A stretch of 64,000 nucleotides of DNA, taken from the NCBI GenBank assembly GCA_002397315.1, contig DHAE01000003.1, forward strand, positions 124,001 through 188,000. Direction: 5' to 3'. Positions 41,775-49,848 of the stretch are shown in pieces; positions within the stretch are counted from its first letter, which is position 1; each line of letters begins with the position of its first letter. Origin of the DNA: Comamonadaceae bacterium UBA4962 (GTDB lineage: Bacteria > Pseudomonadota > Gammaproteobacteria > Burkholderiales > Burkholderiaceae_C). The position numbers and the translations under genes are program-made. Below the pieces are notes generated by a model that ran no database searches, was not told the DNA's origin, and was given only the letters and a program-made list of their open reading frames with translations.

Positions 41775-42494
41775 CTAGTGGCATGCCTGGCTGTTGACGA
41801 GCCGCTTGAGCGCATCCGGCTCGATGATCCGCACGTGCCGCTGCTTGACCTCAACGATGCCTTCCTCGACGAACTTCGAGAAGGTGCGGCTCACGGTCTC
41901 CAGCTTGAGGCCCAGGTAGCTGCCGATCTCCTCGCGCGTCATGCGCAGCACCAGCTCTGATTGCGAGAAGCCGCGCGCATGCAGGCGCTGCACGAGGTTG
42001 AGCAGGAACGCGGCCAGGCGCTCCTCGGCGCGCATGCTGCCGAGCAGCAGCATCACGCCGTGCTCGCGCACGATTTCGCGGCTCATGATCTTGTGCACGT
42101 GGTGCTGCAGCGCGGTGAGTTCGCGCGACAGCTCCTCGATGCGGTCGAAGGGCATCACGCACACCTCGGCATCTTCCAGCGCGACGGCGTCGCAGGTGTG
42201 GTGGTCGCTCACGATGCCGTCGAGCCCGATGATCTCGCCCGCCATCTGGAAGCCCGTCACCTGGTCGCGTCCGTCCTCGGTGGCCACGCAGGTCTTGAAG
42301 AAGCCCGTGCGGATCGCGAAAAGCGAGGTGAAGGCCTCGCCGTTGCGGAACAGCGTGGCGCCGCGCTTGACCTTGCGGCGCGTGGCCACGATGTCGTCGA
42401 TGCGCTGCAACTGCTGGTCGTTCAGGCCGAGCGGCATGCAGAGTTCGCGCAGGTTGCAGTTCGAACAGGCGACCTTGATGGTGTGCGGATTCAT
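41775..42494 (-). CDS. fnr: FNR-type oxygen-sensing transcriptional regulator
   Basis: The 239-residue CRP/FNR regulator has the [4Fe-4S] cysteines of true FNR: C10, C13 and C19 in ACSNCNLRELCMP, and the fourth in AEVCVMPFD. The C-terminal helix-turn-helix TREEIGSYLGLKLETVSRTF carries the E--SR residues that read TTGAT half-sites. The start at 42494 puts the cysteine cluster at the N-terminus; a longer frame is not conserved. It should lose its cluster in air and activate ccoNOQP, hemN and uspA through the three boxes seen here. Confidence 0.95.
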   Translation of the reverse strand: MNPHTIKVACSNCNLRELCMPLGLNDQQLQRIDDIVATRRKVKRGATLFRNGEAFTSLFAIRTGFFKTCVATEDGRDQVTGFQMAGEIIGLDGIVSDHHTCDAVALEDAEVCVMPFDRIEELSRELTALQHHVHKIMSREIVREHGVMLLLGSMRAEERLAAFLLNLVQRLHARGFSQSELVLRMTREEIGSYLGLKLETVSRTFSKFVEEGIVEVKQRHVRIIEPDALKRLVNSQACH

Positions 42495-42622
42495 GGATGA
42501 GCGGCCCTTCCCTTCTAGGCATTTCGGCCACTGCGCGACTGCCGTGTACGGGAGCGGACACGCGGTCAATGTGGCAACCAACTGTGATGCGTCAATTGTG
42601 GCAGCGGTGGGCTTCCAAATGC

Positions 42623-42636
42623 TTGACCGATGTCAA
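42623..42636. promoter_or_regulatory. FNR box TTGACCGATGTCAA between fnr and hemN
   Basis: TTGAC-N4-GTCAA is centred about 61 bases before the hemN ATG, the same spacing as at ccoN. It lies 135 bases from the fnr start, so it could also take part in fnr autoregulation. Confidence 0.8.
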
Positions 42637-42690
42637 GGACACGGGCATGGCACCTGGTGCACATTGTGAATCGACAAGGAATTCCGCACC

Positions 42691-44073
42691 ATGAACGCTG
42701 TGACTCCCGAGCTTCTGCGCCGCTTCGACGTGCCGGGGCCCCGCTACACCTCCTACCCGACGGCCGACCGCTTCGTGGAGGCCTTCGGTGCGGACGAGTA
42801 CGTCCTGGCCCTGCAGCAGCGCCGGCTCGGCTCGGCCGCCAAGGCGGTGCCGCTCTCGCTCTACGTACACATCCCGTTCTGCGAATCGCTGTGCTACTAC
42901 TGCGCATGCAACAAGATCATCACGCGCCATCCGGAGCGTGCCGACGTCTATCTGCGCTACCTGAGCCGCGAGATCGATCTGCACATGGCCCACTGCGCGC
43001 CGGGACAGGCCGTGAGCCAGCTGCACATCGGCGGCGGAAGCCCCACGTTCCTGAGCGACGACGGGCTGCAGGAACTCATGAACATGCTGCGGCGCAGCTT
43101 CACGCTCGTGCCCGGCGGCGAATACTCGATCGAGGTCGATCCGCGCACGGTGGACGCGCAGCGGCTCGCCAAGCTCGCGCAGCTCGGCTTCAACCGGCTG
43201 AGCTTCGGCGTGCAGGATTTCGATCCGGCCGTGCAGAAAGCCGTGCACCGCGTGCAGCCCGCCGAGCAGGTCTTCGCGCTCGTGCAGGAGGCACGCCGGC
43301 TCGGCTTCGAGTCGATCAACGTGGACCTGATCTACGGCCTGCCCCGGCAGACGCCCGAATCGTTCGACCGCACGCTCGCGCAGGTCGCCGAGCTGCGGCC
43401 CGACCGCATCGCGCTCTACGCCTATGCGCACCTGCCCGAGCGATTCAAGCCGCAGCGGCGCATCGTGTCGGCCGAGCTGCCGATGGCGTCCGCCAAGGTG
43501 TCGATGCTGTCGCGCTCGCTCAACGCCTTCCAGGAGGCCGGCTACGTCTACGTGGGCATGGACCACTTCGCGCTGCCCGAGGACGCCCTGGCCGTGGCCA
43601 AGCGCCAGGGGCGGCTGCACCGCAACTTCCAGGGCTACAGCACGCAGCCCGACTGCGACCTTATCGCGCTGGGCGTCTCGGCCATCGGCCGCGTGGGCGC
43701 CACCTACAGCCAGAACGCCAAGACGCTGGACGACTACTACGACCTGATCAACCAGGGCCGCCTGCCCGTGGTGCGCGGCCTGGCGCTCACGCGCGACGAT
43801 CTCGTGCGGCGCTCGGTCATCATGGCGCTGATGTGCCAGGGCGAGGTGCTGTTCGAGCCGATGGAACAGTCGTGGCTGATCGACTTCCGCCGGTACTTCG
43901 CGGCCGAGCTGGAGGTGCTGGGCGGCATGGCCGAAGACGGCCTCGTGACCGTGGGCGACGACGGCATCACGGTGACCGAGATGGGCTGGTTCTTCGTGCG
44001 CGGCGTCGCCATGGTGTTCGACCGCTACCTGCAGGCCGACCGCACGCGCGCCCGGTTCTCGCGGATCATCTGA
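42691..44073 (+). CDS. hemN: Oxygen-independent coproporphyrinogen III oxidase
   Basis: The 460-residue radical SAM enzyme decarboxylates coproporphyrinogen III without oxygen. The cluster motif is PFCESLCYYCACNK (C64, C68, C71, plus C73 as in true HemN). LHIGGGSPTFL and the SAM-binding EYSIEVDPRTVD follow, and the C-terminal HemN domain (NFQGYSTQPDCDLIALGVSA) is complete. This separates it from the HemW-type homologues. Divergent from fnr, with an FNR box between. It supplies haem for the oxidase under low oxygen. Confidence 0.95.
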   Translation: MNAVTPELLRRFDVPGPRYTSYPTADRFVEAFGADEYVLALQQRRLGSAAKAVPLSLYVHIPFCESLCYYCACNKIITRHPERADVYLRYLSREIDLHMAHCAPGQAVSQLHIGGGSPTFLSDDGLQELMNMLRRSFTLVPGGEYSIEVDPRTVDAQRLAKLAQLGFNRLSFGVQDFDPAVQKAVHRVQPAEQVFALVQEARRLGFESINVDLIYGLPRQTPESFDRTLAQVAELRPDRIALYAYAHLPERFKPQRRIVSAELPMASAKVSMLSRSLNAFQEAGYVYVGMDHFALPEDALAVAKRQGRLHRNFQGYSTQPDCDLIALGVSAIGRVGATYSQNAKTLDDYYDLINQGRLPVVRGLALTRDDLVRRSVIMALMCQGEVLFEPMEQSWLIDFRRYFAAELEVLGGMAEDGLVTVGDDGITVTEMGWFFVRGVAMVFDRYLQADRTRARFSRII

Positions 44074-44116
44074 GCGGCCACACGCCTCAAGCGATCTCGA
44101 CCTTCGGAACCACGCC

Positions 44117-44923
44117 ATGCCCGATGCCCTGATCTGGACGGCCTTCGCCATGGGACTGGCGGGGGGACCCCACTGCCTCGCGATGTGCGCGGCGCCCTGC
44201 GGCGCGATCATCGGCGGGGCGGGTCCGCGCGCGGAGCGGGACCGCCAGGAAGGGCCGCGCGTGCAGTGGTTGGCCGTGGCCCCGGCGGCGGGGCCGCACG
44301 CAGGTTCCGGCGCCGGTGGGGGCGCCGTTGCCTGCTCCGGCAGCGCCGGCCCGGGCGGCACGGCCGCGCGCGCGGCATGGTTCCATCTCGCGCGCCTGGC
44401 CGGGTACGCGCTGGCCGGCGCCACGGCCGCGCTGGCCATGGACCGGCTCGCCTGGCTCACCCAGCAGTCCGCCGCGCTGCGCCCCGTGTGGACGCTGCTG
44501 CACGTGGGCATGCTCGCCTGGGGCGTGCTCATGGCGCTGCAGGCGCGGCAGCCCGTCTGGGTGGAGCGCGCCGGCCGCGCGGCGTGGGCACGGCTCGGGC
44601 CGGTGGTGCGCGCGCCGGGCGGTGCCGCGGCGGCCGGCCTCGCCTGGGCGCTGATGCCGTGCGGGCTGCTCTACTCGGCATTGCTGGTGGCGGCTTTGGG
44701 CGGTGGGCCCCTGCAGGGCGCGGCGGCGATGGCGGCGTTCGGGGTGGGCGGCGGCGCCTGGCTGCTGGGTGGTGCCTGGGCATGGCGGCGGCTGCGCTCC
44801 CGTGGGGACGCGGCGCGTGCCACCTGGGGCACGCGCATCGCCGGCGTGCTGCTGGCGGCGGTGGCGGGCTGGGCGTTGTGGATGGACGCGGCGCACCGCA
44901 CCGTGGAACTCTGGTGCCGTTGA
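44117..44923 (+). CDS. SafE/UreH-type membrane transporter of the cco cluster
   Basis: The 268-residue membrane protein begins with GLAGGPHCLAMCAAPCG, the GxHCxxMC motif of the UreH-like/TauE-SafE subfamily. About six helices follow, with LAWALMPCGLLYSALLVAA as a second conserved segment. Members next to cbb3 genes are thought to move or deliver a metal, probably copper, for oxidase assembly; the annotation as sulfite exporter is by distant homology only. Residues 35-70 are a Gly/Ala-rich insertion. It follows hemN by 43 bases. Confidence 0.8.
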   Translation: MPDALIWTAFAMGLAGGPHCLAMCAAPCGAIIGGAGPRAERDRQEGPRVQWLAVAPAAGPHAGSGAGGGAVACSGSAGPGGTAARAAWFHLARLAGYALAGATAALAMDRLAWLTQQSAALRPVWTLLHVGMLAWGVLMALQARQPVWVERAGRAAWARLGPVVRAPGGAAAAGLAWALMPCGLLYSALLVAALGGGPLQGAAAMAAFGVGGGAWLLGGAWAWRRLRSRGDAARATWGTRIAGVLLAAVAGWALWMDAAHRTVELWCR

Positions 44924-44984
44924 GCCGGCAAATTTTGCGCGCTTCTCGAAACAGGTGCTGACGAACTAGTGATAATGGTTGCGA

Positions 44985-46349
44985 ATGAGAGGGGTTGCCA
45001 TCTCCTCCCTTTGCGCCATTCCTGTGAATCCCTCCTTCCTCATCGACGTCGGCCGGCTGCGCGTGGGCATGTACATCCAGCTCGAGCTCGGATGGATGAA
45101 CCACCCGTTCCCGGTCAGCAGCTTCCGCATTTCCTCCGGTGAACAGATCGGCACCCTGCAGTCCCTCGGCCTGCAGCAGGTGCGCTGGATCCCCTCGCGC
45201 AGCGATCCCGGTGTGCAGGACGCGGTGCACGCGGAGGACTCTTCCAGTGCGGCGACACCGCATGCTTCGGACGCCGCCCTGCAGGGCGCGGCCGGGACGG
45301 CGGCCCTGCAGGCAGCGGCAGCGGCAGAGCCCGCCGCGGTGCTGCAGGCGCAGTTGGCGGCCCAGCGCCGCTCGCTCGCCCGCTGCGACGAGCAGTTCGC
45401 GCGTGCCACCCGGGCCTACGAACGCCTGGCGCTGCATGCCGAGCAGGATCCGGACGAGGCCCGGCGCGCCACCGCGGCGCTGATCCAGGGCTGTGTCGGC
45501 GAACTGACGGACCACGGCGACTCCGCCATCCGCCTGGTGTCGGAGCGCGTTGGCACGCGCGCGGCACTGCATTCGGTGAACGTGGCCGTGCTGTCGCTGC
45601 TGCTGGGCAAGACGCTGGGCATGCGGGGCGACGATCTCGGCGACCTCGGCATCGCGGCACTGCTGCACGACCTCGGCAAGATCACGCTGCCGCCGCACGT
45701 CGCGCAACCCGGCGCGCCGCTGGGCCCCGCGGACCAGGCGCTCTACGAGGCGCACGTGGGCGAATCCGTGGTGCTGGCGCAGCGCATGGGCCTGGGCCGC
45801 ACGGTGGTCTCCGCCATTGCCCAGCACCATGAACGCGCCGACGGCGGCGGCTTTCCGCTCGGGCTCAAGGGCTCGGAGCTCAGCCGGGCGGGGCAGGTGC
45901 TCGCGCTGGTCAACCATTACGACCGCCTCTGCAATCCGCTGCACGGCGCGCAGCCGCTGACGCCCCACGAGGCGTTGTCGGTGCTGTTCGCGCAGCACAA
46001 GGCCCGCTTCGACGCCAAGGTGCTGCAGTCCTTCATCCGGCTCATGGGCGTGTACCCCGCGGGCTCGGTCGTCCAGCTCACCAACGAGCGCTATGCGATC
46101 GTCGTCGCGGTGGATTCGAACCGGCCGCTGCGACCGCGGGTGATCGTGCACGACCCCGCCGTGCCGCGCGACGACGCCCTCGTGCTCGACATGGAGGCTG
46201 CGCCCGACCTCGGCATCCGGCGCAGTCTGCGGCCCGCGCAGCTGCCGCGCGATGCGCTCGACTACCTGTCGCCGCGCAAGCGCATCTGCTACTTTTTCGA
46301 GCGGGCCGTGGACGCCACGGATGCCCTGGCGGACGGGGAGGGCGCTTGA
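44985..46349 (+). CDS. HD-GYP domain protein (probable c-di-GMP phosphodiesterase)
   Basis: From ATG 44985 the product is 454 residues. DUF3391 (FLIDVGRLRVGMYIQL) comes first, then a long Ala-rich linker and a full HD-GYP domain. HD is at LLHDLGK (228-229), with earlier LHSVNV and later EAHVGES. The signature is HHERADGGGFP, with Phe in place of Tyr of GYP. No ribosome-binding site is seen. A GATAAT at 44971-44976 could be the -10, which would favour the GTG at 45024 (VNPSFLIDVGRL) as true start. It overlaps the next gene by four bases. Confidence 0.87.
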   Translation: MRGVAISSLCAIPVNPSFLIDVGRLRVGMYIQLELGWMNHPFPVSSFRISSGEQIGTLQSLGLQQVRWIPSRSDPGVQDAVHAEDSSSAATPHASDAALQGAAGTAALQAAAAAEPAAVLQAQLAAQRRSLARCDEQFARATRAYERLALHAEQDPDEARRATAALIQGCVGELTDHGDSAIRLVSERVGTRAALHSVNVAVLSLLLGKTLGMRGDDLGDLGIAALLHDLGKITLPPHVAQPGAPLGPADQALYEAHVGESVVLAQRMGLGRTVVSAIAQHHERADGGGFPLGLKGSELSRAGQVLALVNHYDRLCNPLHGAQPLTPHEALSVLFAQHKARFDAKVLQSFIRLMGVYPAGSVVQLTNERYAIVVAVDSNRPLRPRVIVHDPAVPRDDALVLDMEAAPDLGIRRSLRPAQLPRDALDYLSPRKRICYFFERAVDATDALADGEGA

Positions 46350-48409
46350 ACCGGGCGCCCATCGACATCGCGTGGCGTTCCGTGTTCGCGGGGCTGCGCG
46401 AAGCGCTGTGGCTCGTGGACGGCCAGTCGCTCCAGGTCGTGCTCTGCAACCGCGCCGCCGAGGAATTGGCCGGCCGGACGGCGGAGGCGATGGAGGGCCG
46501 GCCCGTGCTCGACCTTGCGGCCACGCCGGAGGACATCGCGTTCTGGATGCAGGACCTTCCCGGCCTGCGTGCCGGCATCCGTTCGTATTCGGACCTGCTG
46601 CGCAGCGACGGCCGGCTCGTTCCGGTGGACCGCCGCGTCGCGGCCGTCGATTCTCCCGAGGGCATGCCGCTGCTGGTGCTGGGCATGGTGGACCGCAGCG
46701 AGCAGACCGCCGTCCAGGGCGAACTCGAACGGCTGATCTGCGAACTGCGGGCCACGCTCGATTCGGCCGCGGACGGCATGCTGGTGTGCGACATGGCCGG
46801 CCGCGTGCGGGCGTTCAACCAGCGGCTGGCCCTGCTCTGGAACATGCCTGCCGATCTGCTGGTGCAGCGCGACGACGCCGCGCTCGAAGCGCACATGGCG
46901 CGGCAGGTGGTCGATGCCGATGCCTACCGCGCGCGGCTGCTGGGCATCGCCCAGTTCCCGGAGGAAGAGGCGACCGACATCCTGCACCTGCGCAGCGGCA
47001 CCGTCATCGAGCGCCGCTCCGTGCCGCAGATCAGCCAGGGCCGGCCGATGGGGCGGGTGTATTCGTTCCGCGACCTCACCCTGCAGCACGCCGCGCAGAA
47101 GCGCATCGAGCAGCTCGCCTACAGCGACGTGCTGACGGGCCTGCCCAACCGCCTGCTGCTGTCGCGGTGCGTGGCCTCGGCCCTGGAGGAGTCGGCCATC
47201 TCCGGCGGGGGCTTCGCGATCCTGTTCATCGACCTGGACCGCTTCAAGATCATCAACGACTCGCTGGGGCACCTGTTCGGCGACCGCGTGCTGCAGCTCG
47301 TGGCGCAGCGCCTGCAGGCCTGCCTGCGCCAGTGCGACATGCTCTGCCGGCTCGGCGGCGACGAGTTCGTCATCCACCTGCATGCCGGCGAGGCCGCGGC
47401 CGCCGAAAGCGTGGCCCGCCGCATCCTCGACGAGATGCGCCAGCCTTTCGTGCTCGACGGCATGGGTTTCTCGATCCAGTGCAGCATCGGCATCGCGCTG
47501 CATCCGCAGGACGGCGCCACGCTGGACGACCTGATCAAGCAGGCCGACACGGCCATGTACCGCGTGAAGGAGCGCGGCCGGGGCAGCTACGGCTTCTACC
47601 AGCCGCAGATGAACGCCGATCTGCTCTCGCGCATGCGGCTGGAGCATGCGATGCGGCAGGCACTGGACCAGGGGCATTTCGCGGTGCACTACCAGCCGCA
47701 GGTGGCGATGGACACGGGCCGGGTCGTCGGGGCGGAGGCACTGCTGCGCTGGAACGACCCCGAACTCGGCGCGGTGTCGCCGGGCGTGTTCATTCCCCTG
47801 GCGGAGGAGTCGGGCTACATCGTCACGCTCGGCGCGTGGGTGCTGGAGCAGGCGATCCGCGAGGCCGCCGAGTGGATGCGCGCCGGCACGCCGCTCGTGG
47901 TGGCGGTGAACGTGTCCGCGCTGGAGTTCCGGCAGCCGGGCTTCGTCGAGCGGCTCGTGGCGCTGCTGCGCAGCCACCGCCTGCCGGCCTCGCTGCTGGA
48001 GCTGGAGCTGACCGAGACCATCCTGCTGCAGGATGCCCAGGAAATGGAGCAGCGCCTCGCCGCGCTGGCGGCGCTCGGCGTGGGCCTGTCGATCGACGAT
48101 TTCGGCACGGGCTATTCGAGTCTCGCCTACCTCAAGAAACTCGCGATCGACAAGCTGAAGATCGACCAGTCGTTCGTGCGTGGCCTGCCCGACGACGAAA
48201 GCGACCGCGCGATCATCGAGGCGATCGTGCACATCGGCCGCGCGCTGCGCATCCAGGTGGTGGCCGAAGGGGTGGAGACACCGGAGCAGCGGCAGGCGCT
48301 GCAGGCCATGGAATGCCACTACTTCCAGGGCTTCCTGGTCGCGCCGGGCCTGCCCGCGCAGACGTTCCGGGCGCTGGTCGCGCAGACGCCGCCGGAGTCC
48401 GCGCCGTAG
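46346..48409 (+). CDS. PAS-PAS-GGDEF-EAL cyclic di-GMP signalling protein
   Basis: The 687-residue protein starts at TTG 46346, which overlaps the HD-GYP stop (TTGA) and has GGGGAGGG just upstream. Two PAS domains (about 1-115 and 135-245) precede an intact GGDEF domain (YSDVLTGLPNRLLLS, RLGGDEFVI). An intact EAL domain follows (GAEALLRW, LELTETILLQDAQEM, IDDFGTGYSSLAYLKKL, VVAEGVETPEQ). Both catalytic sites look functional, so activity could go either way, set by the PAS input. No membrane segment. Coupling to an HD-GYP protein puts two phosphodiesterase domains and one cyclase in one operon. Confidence 0.93.
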   Translation: MNRAPIDIAWRSVFAGLREALWLVDGQSLQVVLCNRAAEELAGRTAEAMEGRPVLDLAATPEDIAFWMQDLPGLRAGIRSYSDLLRSDGRLVPVDRRVAAVDSPEGMPLLVLGMVDRSEQTAVQGELERLICELRATLDSAADGMLVCDMAGRVRAFNQRLALLWNMPADLLVQRDDAALEAHMARQVVDADAYRARLLGIAQFPEEEATDILHLRSGTVIERRSVPQISQGRPMGRVYSFRDLTLQHAAQKRIEQLAYSDVLTGLPNRLLLSRCVASALEESAISGGGFAILFIDLDRFKIINDSLGHLFGDRVLQLVAQRLQACLRQCDMLCRLGGDEFVIHLHAGEAAAAESVARRILDEMRQPFVLDGMGFSIQCSIGIALHPQDGATLDDLIKQADTAMYRVKERGRGSYGFYQPQMNADLLSRMRLEHAMRQALDQGHFAVHYQPQVAMDTGRVVGAEALLRWNDPELGAVSPGVFIPLAEESGYIVTLGAWVLEQAIREAAEWMRAGTPLVVAVNVSALEFRQPGFVERLVALLRSHRLPASLLELELTETILLQDAQEMEQRLAALAALGVGLSIDDFGTGYSSLAYLKKLAIDKLKIDQSFVRGLPDDESDRAIIEAIVHIGRALRIQVVAEGVETPEQRQALQAMECHYFQGFLVAPGLPAQTFRALVAQTPPESAP

Positions 48410-48428
48410 CCTGGCGTGGAAGGAAAAA

Positions 48429-48454
48429 AGCGCCGCGGGGTGAACCGCGGCGCT
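48429..48454 (-). terminator. Intrinsic terminator of the 6S RNA
   Basis: A perfect ten-base stem (48429-48438 with 48445-48454; AGCGCCGCGG/CCGCGGCGCT) with a six-base loop. Read on the minus strand it is followed by TTTTTT, so it ends minus-strand transcription coming from the 6S RNA and zapA. It also faces the end of the plus-strand GGDEF-EAL gene. Confidence 0.85.
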
Positions 48455-48459
48455 CGGGG

Positions 48460-48640
48460 CAAGAGGGTGTCCGCAGTGGCCACCGAATCCTCATCCTGAA
48501 CCGGGGGTTCAGGGGGGCGAGGGCAGCCAGGCGTTGGGTTCATCTGACGCGAGATGATCACGCTTGCCGGGCAATGTACCAAGCCCGTGCTCAGTGAGCA
48601 TTGGTTCAAGGAAATATAAGACCCGGCGGCACTGCGGACG
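48460..48640 (-). ncRNA. ssrS: 6S RNA
   Basis: About 180 bases, directly downstream of zapA on the same strand, the usual place of ssrS in beta- and gammaproteobacteria. The ends pair perfectly (TCCGCAGTG at 48638-48630 with CACTGCGGA at 48478-48470). Inside are the CCTTGAACC and GGTTCAGGATGAGGATTCGG segments and a GTGATCATCTCGCGTCAGAT arm that give the long hairpin with a central bubble. 6S RNA mimics an open promoter and holds sigma-70 RNA polymerase in stationary phase. A TACAAT -10 and a strong terminator frame it. Exact ends are estimated. Confidence 0.8.
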
Positions 48641-48645
48641 CCTCC

Positions 48646-48651
48646 ATTGTA
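48646..48651 (-). promoter_or_regulatory. -10 element of the 6S RNA promoter
   Basis: TACAAT on the minus strand, seven bases before the predicted 6S start near 48639. At 17 bases upstream a TTCCAA-like -35 is visible. This allows 6S expression apart from zapA. Confidence 0.55.
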
Positions 48652-48694
48652 GGCACCCCGGGCGACCTTTGGAAGCGCAGGGTCGCCGGATTCT

Positions 48695-49159
48695 TCAGGC
48701 CGGCCGGCGCTCGTCGCCGAGCGCGTGGTCGAGGCGCCGCAGCAGCGCCTCCAGCGCGTCGCCGGCGGAGGGCTCGCCCGCGGACAGATCGTGCCGGACC
48801 GGTTCGGTGGCGGGTCCGCCGGCCGCCATGGGGGCGGATGCGGGCGCCGTGTCCTGCAGCGGCTGGGCTTCCTGCAGTTCCTGCGCTGCAGGCGGCGCAG
48901 CGGGTTCGCTGCCCGACAGCGCCCCGGCATCGGCGGATTCCGGCGCGGCGGCACGCTCTTCCTGGTCCGCCAGTTCGAAAGCGAGATTCAGGGCCGCCAG
49001 CACGGCGATGCGCTCGCGCGCCCGCACCTTGCCGGCATCGCGGATGCGGGTCATGGCCGCGTCCACGCGCCCGACGGCCTGCAGCAGCCGCTCCTGCTGC
49101 CCTTCGGGACAGGCGAGCCGGTAGCTCTGCTGCATGATCTGCACTTCGATCTGGTTCAT
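48695..49159 (-). CDS. zapA: Cell division protein ZapA
   Basis: The 154-residue protein has the ZapA core in residues 1-68: NQIEVQIMQQSYRLACPEGQ, then LLQAVGRVDAAMTRIRDAGK and RIAVLAALNLAFELADQEE. ZapA crosslinks FtsZ filaments at mid-cell. The C-terminal 85 residues are an Ala/Pro-rich extension ending in a short helix (ALEALLRRLDHALGD), longer than in E. coli ZapA. It overlaps the upstream coiled-coil gene by four bases and is followed by the 6S RNA. Confidence 0.9.
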   Translation of the reverse strand: MNQIEVQIMQQSYRLACPEGQQERLLQAVGRVDAAMTRIRDAGKVRARERIAVLAALNLAFELADQEERAAAPESADAGALSGSEPAAPPAAQELQEAQPLQDTAPASAPMAAGGPATEPVRHDLSAGEPSAGDALEALLRRLDHALGDERRPA

Positions 49160-49404
49160 TCGGCGTCCTTCGGGGGATCGTTCGGGCCGGCCGGCGCGGC
49201 ATCCTGCGCGGCGGGCAGCTTCTCGAGCAGCGCGTCCACGCGCATGCGGGCGGTGCTCAGGCGCGAGCGCAGCGAATCGCGTTCCTGCGTGAGCGAGACC
49301 ACCTGGGCCGTGAGCAGGGCATTCGCGCGCTGCAGCTCGGCATGGCGCGCGAGCAGCCGCTCGACACGTTCGGTGATCTGGTCGAGGGGAGAGGGAGAAT
49401 CCAT
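49156..49404 (-). CDS. Small coiled-coil protein upstream of zapA (ZapB/TIGR02449-like)
   Basis: The 82-residue product is almost wholly a coiled coil between residues 7 and 62 (LDQITERVERLLARHAELQR, then LTAQVVSLTQERDSLRSRL), with a short disordered tail. It resembles the small proteins encoded ahead of zapA in many proteobacteria, related to ZapB. ATG 49404 has GGGAGAGGGAGA upstream. Its stop overlaps the zapA start. A part in Z-ring organisation together with ZapA is likely. Confidence 0.82.
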   Translation of the reverse strand: MDSPSPLDQITERVERLLARHAELQRANALLTAQVVSLTQERDSLRSRLSTARMRVDALLEKLPAAQDAAPAGPNDPPKDAE

Positions 49405-49517
49405 CCGGTCGATTGTAGGTGGCGATGCGCGCGCGCCGCAGGGCCGGCGCCCGCGCTGTCCGCCGTGGCGCAGGTGGACATGCATCGAAACGTGAACAGG
49501 CCGTAAAATCGGCTCCG

Positions 49518-49749
49518 TTGGTGCCTGCGGTTCCTGGTTCACAGGCCGCGGTTCAACGGGAAGCAGGGAGGCGCCGTCCGCCATGGGCGCGCCGTGCCTG
49601 CGCTGCCCCCGCAACGGTCCATGGAAGAAGCCTGCCGCCTTTGGGCGCGCCGGCCTTCTCGCCTCCTTCACGAAGCCACTGGGCGCCTTGAACAAGCGCC
49701 TGGGAAGGCGTCGGAGCGCGTCCATCCATCAGCCCGGATACCGGCCAAC
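49518..49749 (+). promoter_or_regulatory. Cobalamin (AdoCbl) riboswitch
   Basis: The leader has the class hallmarks in order: GGTTCAACGGGAAGCAGGG, then GCTGCCCCCGCAACGGT, GAAGCCACTGGGCGCC with the matching GGGAAGGCG, and the B12 box AGCCCGGATACCGGCC at 49731-49746. It lies 100 bases before btuB. Cobalamin binding should shut down expression of the btuB-cobB-cobU-btuFCD operon. Boundaries are approximate. Confidence 0.93.
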
Positions 49750-49848
49750 ACGGAGGCCGCACCCCGATGCTCACCGCGCGGGGCGCGGCCGTGTCGCCCA
49801 ATGCCGGCGGGGAGGCCGGCGCGGGCCCGCTTTCTGCCCACCGTTTCC

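Noticed and set aside
42581..42600. A second FNR box near hemN around TGTGATGCGTCAATT
   Set aside because: The half-sites are spaced by three bases, not four, and the left half-site is poor.
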